Positions 31,725 through 40,761 are shown, counted from the first letter of the stretch. The stretch is DNA of 64,000 nucleotides from an uncultured Clostridia bacterium (GCA_934149275.1 CAKPEG010000004.1:13768-77767); one strand, 5' to 3'. Program-made: numbers and translations. Notes: generated from the letters alone by a model not told the origin.

Positions 31725-33596
31725 ATGAAAAAAACTTTTAGTATATCAATAATACTTATAATGATATTAGTTTTACAAATGATATTACCATTATACACAA
31801 ATGCTGTAAAAATAAATAATGAAGAAGAAAAATTAATAGGAGCAGGAGAAAATTCAATTAATGTAAGCTTAAAACGTGACAGTGAAGATAAAAACAAAAT
31901 AAATATTACAGCTACAGATTCAGCTTATAAGATAACAGAGCTAAAATATGTACATAAATATATAAAGATAGAAGAAATAGAATACTTTGAAGCTGATAAC
32001 GAAGATGTACATACTATTTCAATCACACCTGCTCAAAAAATAGAGCAATCATTTGAGATGGATGGCTATGGATCATATACAGTATATGTAAAAAATGAAA
32101 AAGGTGATAGATATTTAAGTAGAATGACAATAAAAGATCCAGCTGAAATGCCTGATATAACTCTAACAAGAGATTCAGATGATATGCGTAAATTAGAAAT
32201 ACAAGTAACAAGCAAAAATAATAAAATAGTAAAAATAAAAATCGCCAGAAAAGAAAAATATGATGATAAAATCGATTTTGAAACTCAAGGTGAAGAATTA
32301 GAATTTGAACCAAGCAATAATGTAACTGTAAAATACACATCAGCTACTCAAAATGGAATATATGTAATATATGCAGAAGATGACCAAGGAAATAAATCAA
32401 CTTCACAAACATATTTAGGTGAAACTAAAACTCCAATTCAAGCAAAAACAACATTAGACAATAAAAACAGAAAAGCACAAATAGAAATAGAAGATAGCTT
32501 ATGCAAAATTGTAAAAGTTAAAGTTGCTAAAAAATCAGAAATAAATAACATAAACGACTTTAAGACAGAAGGAGAAGATATTGAGATAACATCAGATAAT
32601 AGAGTTGAAGTAGAATATGTTGCTCCAGAAGATGACACATATATGTTTTATATAGAAGACGAAGCTGGTTACAAGAAAATGATTCAAATGCGAATTACAA
32701 AAGAAAATTCTATAGATATTTCTGTTTCACAAGATGATAATGACAAGAAAATTGTAACAATAAAAGCAACTGATTCAATTTGCGATATTGTAAAAATAAA
32801 AGTTGCATTAGGGGAAAATATCGATAGTGACTACTTTAAAACAAACGGACAAGAGCTTCAAATAACTCCTGGTAAAGAAGTTGAAGTTAAATGTTCAGTA
32901 AGTGAAAATTGTATATTAAATATATATGTTGAAGATGAAGAGGGATATAAAGTAATTACTACTAGAAATATTATAGGCATACCAGTAGATGATAATAAAC
33001 CGGACGATAGCAAACCAGATGATAGCAAACCAGATGATAGTAAACCAGATGATAGCAAACCAGATGATAGTAAACCAGATGATAGTAAACCAGATGATAG
33101 TAAACCAGATGATAGTAAACCAGATGATAGCAAACCAGACGATAGCAAACCAGATGATAGCAAACCAGACGATAGCAAACCGGACGATAGTAAACCAGAC
33201 GATAGCAAACCAGATGATAGCAAACCAGATGACAACAAATCAGATGATAACAAGCAAGATGACAGTAAATCAGACAATAACAAACAAGATAATAATAAAT
33301 CAGACGATAATAAGTCAGATAATAATAATAAAAACAGCAATACTCAAAATGATAATAAACAACAAAATAACAATTCAAACAATAATAAACAAAATAATAC
33401 AAACAACAATTCAAATCAAAAAGAAACAACAACTAATAATCAATCAAATATAAATAATAATTCAGCAAACAGTTCAACAACAAGCCAAAACAATTTACCT
33501 AAAACAGGTTGGAACAACATAATGTTAGTAATAACAACTGTAATTGTTGCAATTTGTGCAGTTGTAAGTTTTGTGAAATATAAGAAAATAAAATAA
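31725..33596 (+). CDS. LPXTG wall-anchored surface protein with four repeats and a (PDDSK)n stalk
   Basis: A secreted protein expected to be linked to peptidoglycan by sortase. A signal peptide (1-27) is followed by four related beta-type repeats of about 88 residues. Each repeat has a K-I-V-K-I-K-V-A core, an acidic G-x-(E/D)-(L/I)-(E/Q) segment, and ends Y-x-E-D-(E/D)-x-G-Y-K. Then come 15 PDDSK units and one PDDNK, an Asn/Asp/Lys-rich linker and the sorting signal LPKTG (about 591-595) with a hydrophobic helix and KYKKIK tail. The repeat stalk should hold the domains away from the wall. Repeats 3 and 4 contain a Cys. The ligand is unknown. A class D-type sortase is encoded at 59957. Confidence 0.88.
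   Translation: MKKTFSISIILIMILVLQMILPLYTNAVKINNEEEKLIGAGENSINVSLKRDSEDKNKINITATDSAYKITELKYVHKYIKIEEIEYFEADNEDVHTISITPAQKIEQSFEMDGYGSYTVYVKNEKGDRYLSRMTIKDPAEMPDITLTRDSDDMRKLEIQVTSKNNKIVKIKIARKEKYDDKIDFETQGEELEFEPSNNVTVKYTSATQNGIYVIYAEDDQGNKSTSQTYLGETKTPIQAKTTLDNKNRKAQIEIEDSLCKIVKVKVAKKSEINNINDFKTEGEDIEITSDNRVEVEYVAPEDDTYMFYIEDEAGYKKMIQMRITKENSIDISVSQDDNDKKIVTIKATDSICDIVKIKVALGENIDSDYFKTNGQELQITPGKEVEVKCSVSENCILNIYVEDEEGYKVITTRNIIGIPVDDNKPDDSKPDDSKPDDSKPDDSKPDDSKPDDSKPDDSKPDDSKPDDSKPDDSKPDDSKPDDSKPDDSKPDDSKPDDSKPDDNKSDDNKQDDSKSDNNKQDNNKSDDNKSDNNNKNSNTQNDNKQQNNNSNNNKQNNTNNNSNQKETTTNNQSNINNNSANSSTTSQNNLPKTGWNNIMLVITTVIVAICAVVSFVKYKKIK
33000..33239 (+). repeat. 15-bp tandem repeat coding for PDDSK
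   Basis: Sixteen in-frame units of CCAGATGATAGCAAA and variants (GAT/GAC, AGC/AGT, CCA/CCG). Variants are scattered and mostly synonymous, indicating an older array under selection for the peptide. Copy-number change by slippage is likely. Confidence 0.95.
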
Positions 33597-33615
33597 TATG
33601 AATGTATTTCAATAG

Positions 33616-33650
33616 TTGAGATGGAAAACTTGTAAAGTTTTCTGCCTCAA
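33616..33650 (+). terminator. Hairpin after the LPXTG protein gene
   Basis: TTGAG..AAAACTT-GTA-AAGTTTT..CTCAA forms a two-part stem without a proper T-run, so it may act as an mRNA 3' end stabiliser. Confidence 0.45.
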
Positions 33651-33750
33651 TTAATTATAATGATAAACACTCAGCTATACTGGGAAAAGTAATTTTATTA
33701 TGATGTAGTATTTGAACTAATAACATTCAAATACAGTTTGAGATAAAGGT

Positions 33751-33785
33751 AAGCACAGAGTTTTTTAAGCTTCTGTGCTTTTTGA
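33751..33785 (+). terminator. Hairpin terminator upstream of the deacetylase gene
   Basis: AAGCACAGA and TCTGTGCTT pair around a 12-nt loop, followed by TTT. The gap from 33597 to 33829 holds two hairpins and no gene. This second one may be an attenuator for the deacetylase. Confidence 0.6.
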
Positions 33786-33829
33786 ATATCTATAAATAAA
33801 AAGCATAACATTAAATAGGCGGTGATATT

Positions 33830-34612
33830 ATGAAAATAATAATCTTTAAAAAGAAAAAAATAATAATCACAACTTTAATAATTATATTTTTAAATATACT
33901 AGTTATAAATATTGCACCAGAGATAATTACAAGTTTTGCATTTGAAAAGAAGAAATATTCAATAATGTCTGAAGAATTAAATGAAAAAATAAAAAATCAT
34001 ATAGAAGAAAATGAGAAAATAGCCTATTTAACATTTGATGATGGTCCAAATGCACAAATAACACCAAAGGTACTAAAAATATTAAAAAAGGAAGAAGTCA
34101 AAGCAACATTTTTTGTTATTGGAAAAAATGTTGAGGCACATCCTGAAATAGTAAAACAAGCATATGAAGAAGGACATTACATTGGAAATCATGGATATAG
34201 TCACAATAATTCAATCTTATATAAAAATGATGAAACATTTGTGAATGAAATAAGAAAAACGGATGAAGCAATTGGCAAAGCGATTGGAGAAGAAAATTAT
34301 TCATCAAAAATATTTAGATTTCCAAATGGATTTATGTCAAAATCATATCGTAAAAGAAAAGATAGAGCAGAAGAGCTATTAAAAGAAATGAATTATTCAT
34401 ATGTAGATTGGAACTGTTTAAATAATGATTCAATAAGAAAATATTCAAAGTTTCAGTTAGTTGAAAATTTGAAAAAAAGCGCAAAAGACAAAGATATTTT
34501 AATAATACTAATGCATGATACAAAAGATGTAAGCAATAGTTCAGAAGCATTAGAAGATTCAATAAAGTATCTGAAATCAAAAGGTTACCAATTTAAAAAT
34601 TTCTATGATTAA
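33830..34612 (+). CDS. Polysaccharide deacetylase (NodB domain), membrane-anchored
   Basis: Removes N- or O-acetyl groups from wall polymers or peptidoglycan. An N-terminal membrane anchor (about 11-29) is followed by the NodB domain. It contains TFDDGP with the catalytic and metal Asp, the HGYSH zinc ligands, RFPNG in place of the usual R-x-PxG, the YSYVDWN segment and the final ILIMHD with the catalytic His. The 260-residue length resembles PdaA-type enzymes, which act on spore cortex or peptidoglycan. The ribosome-binding site GGCGGTG precedes the ATG. It is a single gene. Confidence 0.9.
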   Translation: MKIIIFKKKKIIITTLIIIFLNILVINIAPEIITSFAFEKKKYSIMSEELNEKIKNHIEENEKIAYLTFDDGPNAQITPKVLKILKKEEVKATFFVIGKNVEAHPEIVKQAYEEGHYIGNHGYSHNNSILYKNDETFVNEIRKTDEAIGKAIGEENYSSKIFRFPNGFMSKSYRKRKDRAEELLKEMNYSYVDWNCLNNDSIRKYSKFQLVENLKKSAKDKDILIILMHDTKDVSNSSEALEDSIKYLKSKGYQFKNFYD

Positions 34613-34699
34613 TTCAAAAAACGTTAATGAAATATTTATGATACAAACCATTTATTGTCTAATACATTATTAAGTGATATATTATATATGGTGATAAAA

Positions 34700-35146
34700 A
34701 TGGATAAAATTTTAACTTTTGTAGTAAATGAATATAATGAAATATTGTTATTAAAAGGTAGTGAAAATGATCCTCAATTCAAAAAATCATTTTGGTATGT
34801 AGTAACTGGAGGATGTGAGAAATGTGATTTGAATAGAGAGGAAACAGTAAAAAGAGAAATAAAAGAAGAAACCGGAATAGATAATATAAAAGATATTTTT
34901 TATTTGAATTGGATATTTAAATATACTTCACTTGGAATAGAATGCACGGAATATGCATATATAACATTTGTACAAAAAGAAGAAATAATATTGAATGAAG
35001 AAAATATTGATTATAAATGGTGTGATAAAAAAGAATTTTTAGAAAAAATAAAATGGTATGGCGATAAGAATAAATTAGATAAAGTTTTAACAAAAGCTTT
35101 AGAGAAAAAAATATATTTTGAAAATGAAAAAATAGAAAATTTTTAA
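34700..35146 (+). CDS. Nudix hydrolase
   Basis: A small cytoplasmic pyrophosphohydrolase acting on a nucleoside diphosphate derivative; the substrate cannot be read from sequence. The Nudix box ends in an exact REIKEETGI, but the residue eight before that Arg, normally Glu, is Leu. The first part GGCEKC is also atypical. The metal-binding Glu pair remains, so activity is plausible. The start at 34700 follows GGTG; ATG at 34688 and TTG at 34655 are in frame but less well placed. Confidence 0.85.
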   Translation: MDKILTFVVNEYNEILLLKGSENDPQFKKSFWYVVTGGCEKCDLNREETVKREIKEETGIDNIKDIFYLNWIFKYTSLGIECTEYAYITFVQKEEIILNEENIDYKWCDKKEFLEKIKWYGDKNKLDKVLTKALEKKIYFENEKIENF

Positions 35147-35176
35147 AAATAGATACTCATGTGTCTATTTTTTCTT
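35145..35176 (+). terminator. Terminator of the Nudix gene
   Basis: AAAATAGATAC-TCAT-GTGTCTATTTTTT with one G-T pair and a T-run. Confidence 0.75.
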
Positions 35177-35272
35177 TTTAATAATATTTATAAAAATATG
35201 TACAAAAATGAAAAAGTATGGTAAGATATACAAGTAATTTATTACGTAAAATCAAAAAAGGAGGAATTAATC

Positions 35273-36001
35273 ATGTCAGGACATAGCAAATGGCATAATA
35301 TTGCAGCTAAAAAAGGAAAGGCTGATGCTGCAAGAGGAAAAGTTTTTACAAAACTAGGTAGAGAATTATTAATAGCAGTAAAACAAGGTGGTCCAGATCC
35401 TGCGGGTAATTCTAAATTAAAAGATGTTATAGCAAAATGTAAGGCAGCAAACATGCCAAATGATACAATTAACAATGCAATCAAAAAAGCTTCTGGATCA
35501 ACAGATTCAGCAAACTACGAAGAAATTACATATGAAGGATATGGAGTTTCAGGAGTAGCTGTAATTGTTAATGCATCAACAGATAATAGAAATAGAACAG
35601 CTGCTGATATTAGACATGTATTTGATAAAGCAGGAGGAAACCTAGGAACAACAGGTTGTGTATCATATATGTTTGAGAAAAAAGGTGTTATAGTAATAGA
35701 TAAAGAAAGTACAGATATGTCAGAGGATGACTTAATGTTACTTGCAATTGATGCTGGAGCAGAAGATTTCGAAGCACAAGATGACTGCTATGAAATAACA
35801 ACAGCACCAGAGAACTTCTCAAAGGTTAGAGAAGAACTTGAGAAAAACAATTTATCATTCGTTGAAGCAGAAGTAAGAATGATACCAAATACATATGTTA
35901 AATTAAGTGAAAAAGATGCTGAAAGAATGGAAAACTTCTTAGAGAAATTAGATGACCTAGATGATGTATCAGACGTATATCATAACTGGGATGAAGAATA
36001 A
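35273..36001 (+). CDS. yebC: YebC/PmpR family protein
   Basis: A conserved family described both as DNA-binding regulators and, for the YebC type, as factors that help ribosomes through proline-rich stretches. The 242 residues begin MSGHSKWHNIAAKKGKADAA and contain KVFTKLGRELLIAVKQGG, NMPNDTINNAIKKASG, VIVNASTDNRNRTAADIRH and GTTGCVSYMFEKKG. All are intact. AAGGAGG precedes the ATG. gpr follows behind a hairpin. Confidence 0.95.
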   Translation: MSGHSKWHNIAAKKGKADAARGKVFTKLGRELLIAVKQGGPDPAGNSKLKDVIAKCKAANMPNDTINNAIKKASGSTDSANYEEITYEGYGVSGVAVIVNASTDNRNRTAADIRHVFDKAGGNLGTTGCVSYMFEKKGVIVIDKESTDMSEDDLMLLAIDAGAEDFEAQDDCYEITTAPENFSKVREELEKNNLSFVEAEVRMIPNTYVKLSEKDAERMENFLEKLDDLDDVSDVYHNWDEE

Positions 36002-36035
36002 AATTAAAAAGGAATTTTTAGAATAATATATGAAT

Positions 36036-36078
36036 AAAAACCTCCGTTTTATAAAAAATAATAAAAAGGAGGTTTTTT
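36036..36078 (+). terminator. Hairpin overlapping the gpr ribosome-binding site
   Basis: AAAAACCTCC (36036-36045) pairs with GGAGGTTTTT (36068-36077) around an A/T-rich loop, with a T-run just before the gpr ATG at 36080. The 3' arm is itself the Shine-Dalgarno sequence. The structure can act as the yebC terminator, and it hides the gpr ribosome-binding site in any read-through transcript. Confidence 0.75.
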
Positions 36079-36079
36079 T

Positions 36080-37015
36080 ATGGATTTTAGAACAGATATG
36101 GCTGTAGAAAGAAGAGATGTATTTAGAAAAATAAACAAGATATCTAAAGAAATCCCAGGAATAGAAAGCGAAGAAAAGCAGATTTCGGATACAATTCATG
36201 TATATAATGTTAGAGTAAAAGACGATGAAGGAGCACAAGCAATACAAAAGCCAATTGGAAATTATGTGACTATAGATGTTAAAAAAATGAGAAATATTCC
36301 AAATGAAGAAAAAGAGAAAATTGCTTTTGCAATATCAAGTGAATTACAGCAATTAATTAAAGGATTAGTTAATCCTAAAGATGAAATATTAGTTGTAGGA
36401 TTAGGAAATTTATATTCAACACCAGATTCTTTAGGCCCAAAAGTAATACAAAGTATTGATGTTACAAGACATATTTTTAAATATTTGCCACAGTATGTGA
36501 ACGAAAATGACAGAGAAGTTTCTGCGATTTCACCAGGTGTTTTAGGAAGTACAGGAATTGAAACACAAGAAATATTAAAAGGAATTGTAGATAATGTTAA
36601 ACCAAAATTAATAATTGCAATAGATAGTTTAGCCTCAAAGAGTGTAGAGAGAATAAGCAGTTCTGTACAATTATCTGACACAGGAATTATACCAGGTGCA
36701 GGTGTTGGAAATAAGAGAAGAGAGCTTTCAAAAGATACATTAGGAGTTCCAGTAATTGCAATTGGTATTCCTACTGTTTTAGATTTTGCAACAATTGTAA
36801 GCGAAGGATTAGATTTGTTTATAGAGAATCTGCAAGATAAGGCAATGTCAAATGAATATTTAAATCAATTACATGATAGGGATAATTATGAAGAAGTAAA
36901 ATCAGCATTAAATATAGGTGAATACAATATGATTGTTACTCCGAAAGAAATTGATGATTTAGTAGATAATATGAAAGATATTGTCGCAAAAGGAATAAAT
37001 ATTGCAATAAGTTAA
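36080..37015 (+). CDS. gpr: Spore protease GPR
   Basis: Germination endopeptidase that degrades the small acid-soluble spore proteins when spores germinate. It is made as an inactive zymogen and removes its own N-terminal propeptide. The 311 residues start MDFRTDMAVERR, the propeptide region. The core includes ILVVGLGNLYSTPDSLGPKV, SPGVLGSTGIETQEIL, IAIDSLASKSVERISSSVQLSDTGI-type segments, GAGVGNKR and the GVPVIAIGIPTVLDFATI block. Its Shine-Dalgarno lies in a hairpin arm (36068-36077). Confidence 0.96.
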   Translation: MDFRTDMAVERRDVFRKINKISKEIPGIESEEKQISDTIHVYNVRVKDDEGAQAIQKPIGNYVTIDVKKMRNIPNEEKEKIAFAISSELQQLIKGLVNPKDEILVVGLGNLYSTPDSLGPKVIQSIDVTRHIFKYLPQYVNENDREVSAISPGVLGSTGIETQEILKGIVDNVKPKLIIAIDSLASKSVERISSSVQLSDTGIIPGAGVGNKRRELSKDTLGVPVIAIGIPTVLDFATIVSEGLDLFIENLQDKAMSNEYLNQLHDRDNYEEVKSALNIGEYNMIVTPKEIDDLVDNMKDIVAKGINIAIS

Positions 37016-37020
37016 TAAGA

Positions 37021-37059
37021 AAAATCTTATATGTAATTTGCACATATAAGATTTTTTTA
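37021..37059 (+). terminator. Terminator of gpr
   Basis: AAAATCTTATATGT and ACATATAAGATTTT form a perfect 14-bp stem followed by T-run. Confidence 0.9.
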
Positions 37060-37076
37060 CGTTTATTAATTATAGA

Positions 37077-37203
37077 AGAAAATATTATATTTGATTTTTG
37101 AGTGACGCATAGTTTGAAAGTTTTTCCTCAGGTATTCTAAACGAAGTTTAGTAGGTGGGAAAATATTTTAGCAAGGAACAAAAAAATAAATATAATATTT
37201 TCT
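37077..37203. repeat. Structured intergenic repeat, family 1, copy C
   Basis: The arms AGAAAATATTATATTT and AAATATAATATTTTCT match copy B. The core is more diverged (GTGACGCATAG, TTTTTCCTCAGGTAT), yet the CTAAAC-GAA-GTTTAG cap and AGCAAGGAAC are kept. The rest of the 320-bp gap holds the promoter of the SPFH gene. Confidence 0.85.
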
Positions 37204-37249
37204 TAATAATAAAAGTGCTTTTAACCGCCATGTATTGAAAAATATGTTA

Positions 37250-37278
37250 TTGACATATTAATATTTAATGAATAAAAT
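37250..37278 (+). promoter_or_regulatory. SigA promoter of the SPFH/zinc-ribbon operon
   Basis: TTGACA (37250-37255) and TAAAAT (37273-37278) have a 17-bp spacer. Transcription starting near 37285 rules out the in-frame ATG at 37268 and supports 37337. Confidence 0.7.
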
Positions 37279-37336
37279 TAGATTGAAGAAATACTATAAG
37301 ATAAAACATAAAATAAATGAAAGAGAGGAAAATAAT

Positions 37337-38542
37337 ATGGGATTTATTAAAGCATTTACAGGAGCATTAAGTGGAACATTTGCAGATCAATGGTTAGACT
37401 TCTATGTGCCAAAAGCAGGAGTACCAGCAACAGCAGCAGTATTTGGAGCAGAGAAAAAAGAAAAAGATAATGGTAGAGGAGAAAATACAAAAGGATCTGA
37501 AAATATAATAACAAACGGAAGTAAAATAGTAGTTCCAGAAGGAACAGCATTAATTACATTACAAGATGGAGCAATAACAGGATGTATAACAGAGCCAGGA
37601 GGATTTATTTTTACATCAGATGATCCTAATTCAAGATCATTCTTAGCTGGAGATGGAATAATTTCATCAACATTAGGAACATCTTGGCAAAGATTTAAAT
37701 ATGGTGGAATACCTGGAAGTGAGCAAGTAGCTATATATGTAAATTTAAAAGAAATACCAGGAAACAAATTTGGAACACAATCAGAAATATATTGGGATGA
37801 CGCATTTTTAGGAACACAAGTTGGAGCATTAGCAAGAGGTACATATACAATGAAAATCATAGATCCAATATTATTTATAAAATCATTTGTACCTGCTGAA
37901 TATTTAAGACCAGGAGCAGAAGTGTTTGATTTTGCTGATATGGATAATCCAGCAGGAGAGCAATTATTTAACGAAGTTGTAGGAAGCTTATCAGCAGCAT
38001 TCTCAAATTATTCAAACGATCCAAGTAGAGGAAATCGTATGGCAAAAATACAAGGAGATCAAATTGGATTTGCTCAAAGCTTATCTCAAGCAGTTGAAGA
38101 AGGATATGGATGGAAATCAGGAAGAGGATTAGAAGTAGTAAAAGTTGCAATAACAGCTATTGAGTATGACGAAGATACTAAGAAATTATTAAGTGATGTT
38201 AAGAAAGCAGATGCTTTGTCAGGTGCAAGAGGAAATTCATTTATGCAACAATCAGTTGCACGTGGATTCCAGGCAGCAGGTGAACAAGGCGGAGGATCTG
38301 GAATGGCATTTATGGGAATGGGAATAAATTCAGTAGGAGGATCAATGGGTGCTTTCCAACAGCCAGTGCAACAGCCTCAACAACCAGCTCAACAGCCAGC
38401 TCAGCCAGCACAACCAGCGCAACCAGCGCAATCACAAGAAGATCCATACGAAAGACTAGCTAAATTAAAAAAATTAGCAGATGATGGAGTTATAACTCAA
38501 GAGGAATTCGAAGCAGAAAAGAAAAAACTTTTGGGGGTTTAG
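37337..38542 (+). CDS. SPFH-domain protein with C-terminal SHOCT motif (YdjI-like)
   Basis: Resembles the virion-core/YdjI branch of SPFH proteins, which in Bacillus belongs to the membrane-stress ydjFGHI operon. The SPFH core (about 60-300) contains IIVPEGT-like SKIVVPEGTALITLQDG, FKYGGIPGSEQVAIYVNLKE and YTMKIIDPILFIKSFVP. A Gly/Met stretch and a Pro/Gln linker with (Q)PAQ repeats follow. The end is a SHOCT motif, DPYERLAKLKKLADDGVITQ then EEFEAEKKKLL. The start at 37337 follows GAGAGGA. It is paired with the zinc-ribbon gene 3 bp downstream. No PspA homologue is nearby. Confidence 0.85.
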   Translation: MGFIKAFTGALSGTFADQWLDFYVPKAGVPATAAVFGAEKKEKDNGRGENTKGSENIITNGSKIVVPEGTALITLQDGAITGCITEPGGFIFTSDDPNSRSFLAGDGIISSTLGTSWQRFKYGGIPGSEQVAIYVNLKEIPGNKFGTQSEIYWDDAFLGTQVGALARGTYTMKIIDPILFIKSFVPAEYLRPGAEVFDFADMDNPAGEQLFNEVVGSLSAAFSNYSNDPSRGNRMAKIQGDQIGFAQSLSQAVEEGYGWKSGRGLEVVKVAITAIEYDEDTKKLLSDVKKADALSGARGNSFMQQSVARGFQAAGEQGGGSGMAFMGMGINSVGGSMGAFQQPVQQPQQPAQQPAQPAQPAQPAQSQEDPYERLAKLKKLADDGVITQEEFEAEKKKLLGV

Positions 38543-38545
38543 AAT

Positions 38546-39967
38546 ATGAATGAAGAAAACGGAGCAACTGTCATAAAAACAGATGTTGGAGCAAAAGATG
38601 GTCAAAACAAATGTCCTAAATGTGGAGCTACAGATATTTCATTAAATCCTAGAAGCGGAAAGTTGAGATGTAATTTTTGTAGATATGAATTTGAACCAGA
38701 AAAATTTGATGCAATGGAAACAGATATAAGCAACTTACAAGGAGAAGTTGTAGGTTCAGGAGCATCTGATATAATTGCAGACACAAATGATATGGTAACA
38801 TTTAAATGTAGTAGTTGCGGTGCAGAGGTTGTAGTTGATACAGCACAAGCAACTCAAGCTAGATGTCATTGGTGTAGAAATACATTATCTGTAAACCAAC
38901 AAATTCCCAATGGAGCTGTACCAGATACTGTACTTCCATTTAAAATTTCTAAAAAGGAAGCTAAGGAGTCAATTGAACAATTTGTAGGAAAAAGAAAATT
39001 CTATGCTCATCCTCAATTTAGAAGAGAATTTACAACAGAAAATGTAATGGGAGTATATTTACCATACATGATTGTTGATGCAAATGCACATGCCAATTTG
39101 CAAGGACAAGGAGAAGTAGAAACAAGAAGTTGGACAGAGAAAAATGGAGACACATATAGAACATATTATGATGCAGATTTATATGACATTGAAAGAGATT
39201 TTGATTTAACAATTGAAGGTTTAACAGTTGAATCAAGTAAAGATAAACTTGATAGAAGTGGAAAAACAAAAACAAATAATATTATAAATTCAATTATGCC
39301 ATTTGATACAGAAAACTGTGTAAAATGGGATTCAAATTACATAAAAGGATATACATCAGAAAAAAGAGATACAAATGTTGATGAATTAAAAGAACTTGTT
39401 GAAGCTCAATCAAAAGACATAGCAAGATTTGCAGCAAACAAAACAATTACAAAATATGATAGAGGTGTAAGATGGGATTCTGAGAGACTAGAAGTAAAAG
39501 GACAACAATGGAAATCAGCATACTTACCAGTTTGGTTATATAGCTATCAAGAGAAAAAAGGTAATGAAAGTTTATTACATTATGTTGCTGTAAATGCCAG
39601 AACTAAAGAAACAATGGGAAGTGTTCCAATTCATATGCCTAAATTATTTGCAATGTCAGCATTTGTTGAACTTTTTGGTATAATCGCTATGATGTTTACA
39701 ATGAGTGATGATAGATATTGGCCATGGCTATTTTTATTAAGTGGTTTCATATATTTTTGGATAATATATTCTAAATATAGAAACACAGGTGCAAGACACA
39801 ATTATGAAACAGAAACAAAAACAGATGTGAAAAATTTACGTGAAGAAGATAGATTTATTAGAAAAAGAACTAGACTTGATAATTCAACAATGGAAGGAGC
39901 TAATAATAAAAAAATTACAGGAAACGTAGGTTTTAGCTTCGACAGTGTAAAAAATATGCTTAAATAA
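38546..39967 (+). CDS. Zinc-ribbon membrane protein, partner of the SPFH gene
   Basis: 473 residues with two zinc ribbons at the N-terminus: CPKCGATD...CNFCRYEF (about 23-46) and CSSCGAEV...CHWCRNTL (about 90-112). A long beta-rich domain follows (LPFKISKKEAKESIEQFVGKRK is cut here: LPFKISKKEAKESIEQF, then YLPYMIVDANAHA and VWLYSYQEK). Two hydrophobic helices lie near 365-410 and a basic tail completes it. Similar zinc-ribbon proteins sit next to YdjI-type SPFH genes in Firmicutes, implying a joint membrane-associated function. Overlapping regulation is clear from the 3-bp spacing. The exact role is unknown. Confidence 0.78.
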   Translation: MNEENGATVIKTDVGAKDGQNKCPKCGATDISLNPRSGKLRCNFCRYEFEPEKFDAMETDISNLQGEVVGSGASDIIADTNDMVTFKCSSCGAEVVVDTAQATQARCHWCRNTLSVNQQIPNGAVPDTVLPFKISKKEAKESIEQFVGKRKFYAHPQFRREFTTENVMGVYLPYMIVDANAHANLQGQGEVETRSWTEKNGDTYRTYYDADLYDIERDFDLTIEGLTVESSKDKLDRSGKTKTNNIINSIMPFDTENCVKWDSNYIKGYTSEKRDTNVDELKELVEAQSKDIARFAANKTITKYDRGVRWDSERLEVKGQQWKSAYLPVWLYSYQEKKGNESLLHYVAVNARTKETMGSVPIHMPKLFAMSAFVELFGIIAMMFTMSDDRYWPWLFLLSGFIYFWIIYSKYRNTGARHNYETETKTDVKNLREEDRFIRKRTRLDNSTMEGANNKKITGNVGFSFDSVKNMLK

Positions 39968-39975
39968 AATTTTCA

Positions 39976-40008
39976 ATAAAGAGAACTTAAAAGAGTTCTC
40001 TTTATTTG
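39976..40008 (+). terminator. Terminator of the SPFH operon
   Basis: AAAGAGAACT and AGTTCTCTTT form the stem, with ATTT after it. Confidence 0.8.
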
Positions 40009-40060
40009 AAATATATGATATACTTCATAAGAAATTAAAACAAAAGGAGTGATTGCACAT

Positions 40061-40693
40061 ATGGGTGAAAAAATAAAAATATTATGCTATGGAGATTCTA
40101 ACACTTGGGGCTATATACCAGGAACAGATCATCAGAGATTTAGCAAAGATGAAAGATGGCCAGGAGCTCTTCAAAGAATGTTAGGAGATAAATATGAAAT
40201 AATTGAAGAAGGATTAAATAGCAGAACTTTAATATCAGTAGATAAACGTAGAGATAGAGAAGGTAGAAGTGGAGCAGAATATTTATTACCATGCTTAGAT
40301 ACACATGATCCAATCGATTTAGTAATAATAATGCTTGGAACAAATGAATTAAAAACAGAATTTTATAGAAATCCAAAAGAAATTGGGGAAATATTTGAAG
40401 AAAGTTTTGTTAAGAAAATTATTTCAAGAAAATCTGTATGCAGAAAAACTTGTCCCAAACTATTGATAGTAGCTCCACCAATAATAACAAAAGAAAGTCC
40501 AAAATTTATTGGTGGAATAGAAAAATCAAAGAAGATATCTGAGATTTATGAAGATATCGCAATGAGAAACGATTGCGAATTCATAGGTAACGAAGAATGG
40601 CTAGTTGGAGAAGATGGAATCCATTTAAGTAGAGATGGACACAGAATTTTAGCAAGCAAATTAAGTATGAAAGTTAAAGAAATTTTTAAATAA
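40061..40693 (+). CDS. SGNH/GDSL-family hydrolase
   Basis: A cytoplasmic esterase or lipase-like enzyme with no signal peptide. Block I is LCYGDSNTWGY with the nucleophile Ser. Block III is VIIMLGTNEL with the oxyanion Asn, and block V is GEDGIHLSRDGHRIL with catalytic Asp and His. RDREGRSGAEYLLPCL between blocks is typical of the aryl-esterase-like subgroup. The 210-residue length is normal. The ATG at 40061 is preferred over a GTG at 40049, which touches the AAAGGAG site. Substrate unknown. Confidence 0.85.
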   Translation: MGEKIKILCYGDSNTWGYIPGTDHQRFSKDERWPGALQRMLGDKYEIIEEGLNSRTLISVDKRRDREGRSGAEYLLPCLDTHDPIDLVIIMLGTNELKTEFYRNPKEIGEIFEESFVKKIISRKSVCRKTCPKLLIVAPPIITKESPKFIGGIEKSKKISEIYEDIAMRNDCEFIGNEEWLVGEDGIHLSRDGHRILASKLSMKVKEIFK

Positions 40694-40718
40694 ATATGTA
40701 TATAAAATTAATAATTAT

Positions 40719-40727
40719 TGGTATAAT
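40719..40727 (+). promoter_or_regulatory. Extended -10 of the fucO-like gene
   Basis: TG-G-TATAAT at 40719-40727, without a good -35. AAAGGAGAT precedes the ATG at 40762. Confidence 0.45.
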
Positions 40728-40761
40728 AAACAAGAGAAAAAAGAAAAGGAGATGTTAACGA

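Noticed and set aside
33000..33239. Regular repeats resembling a CRISPR array
   Set aside because: Units are 15 bp, contiguous, without spacers, and in frame with a coding sequence.
32858..33453. Long open frames on both strands across the (PDDSK)n region
   Set aside because: They arise because a 15-bp repeat without stops is open in several frames. The sense frame has a signal peptide, sorting signal and ribosome-binding site, while the others are pure repeat translations.
33650..33750. A riboswitch upstream of the polysaccharide deacetylase
   Set aside because: Hairpins are present, but I could not match conserved positions of any class I know. Only the terminators are reported.
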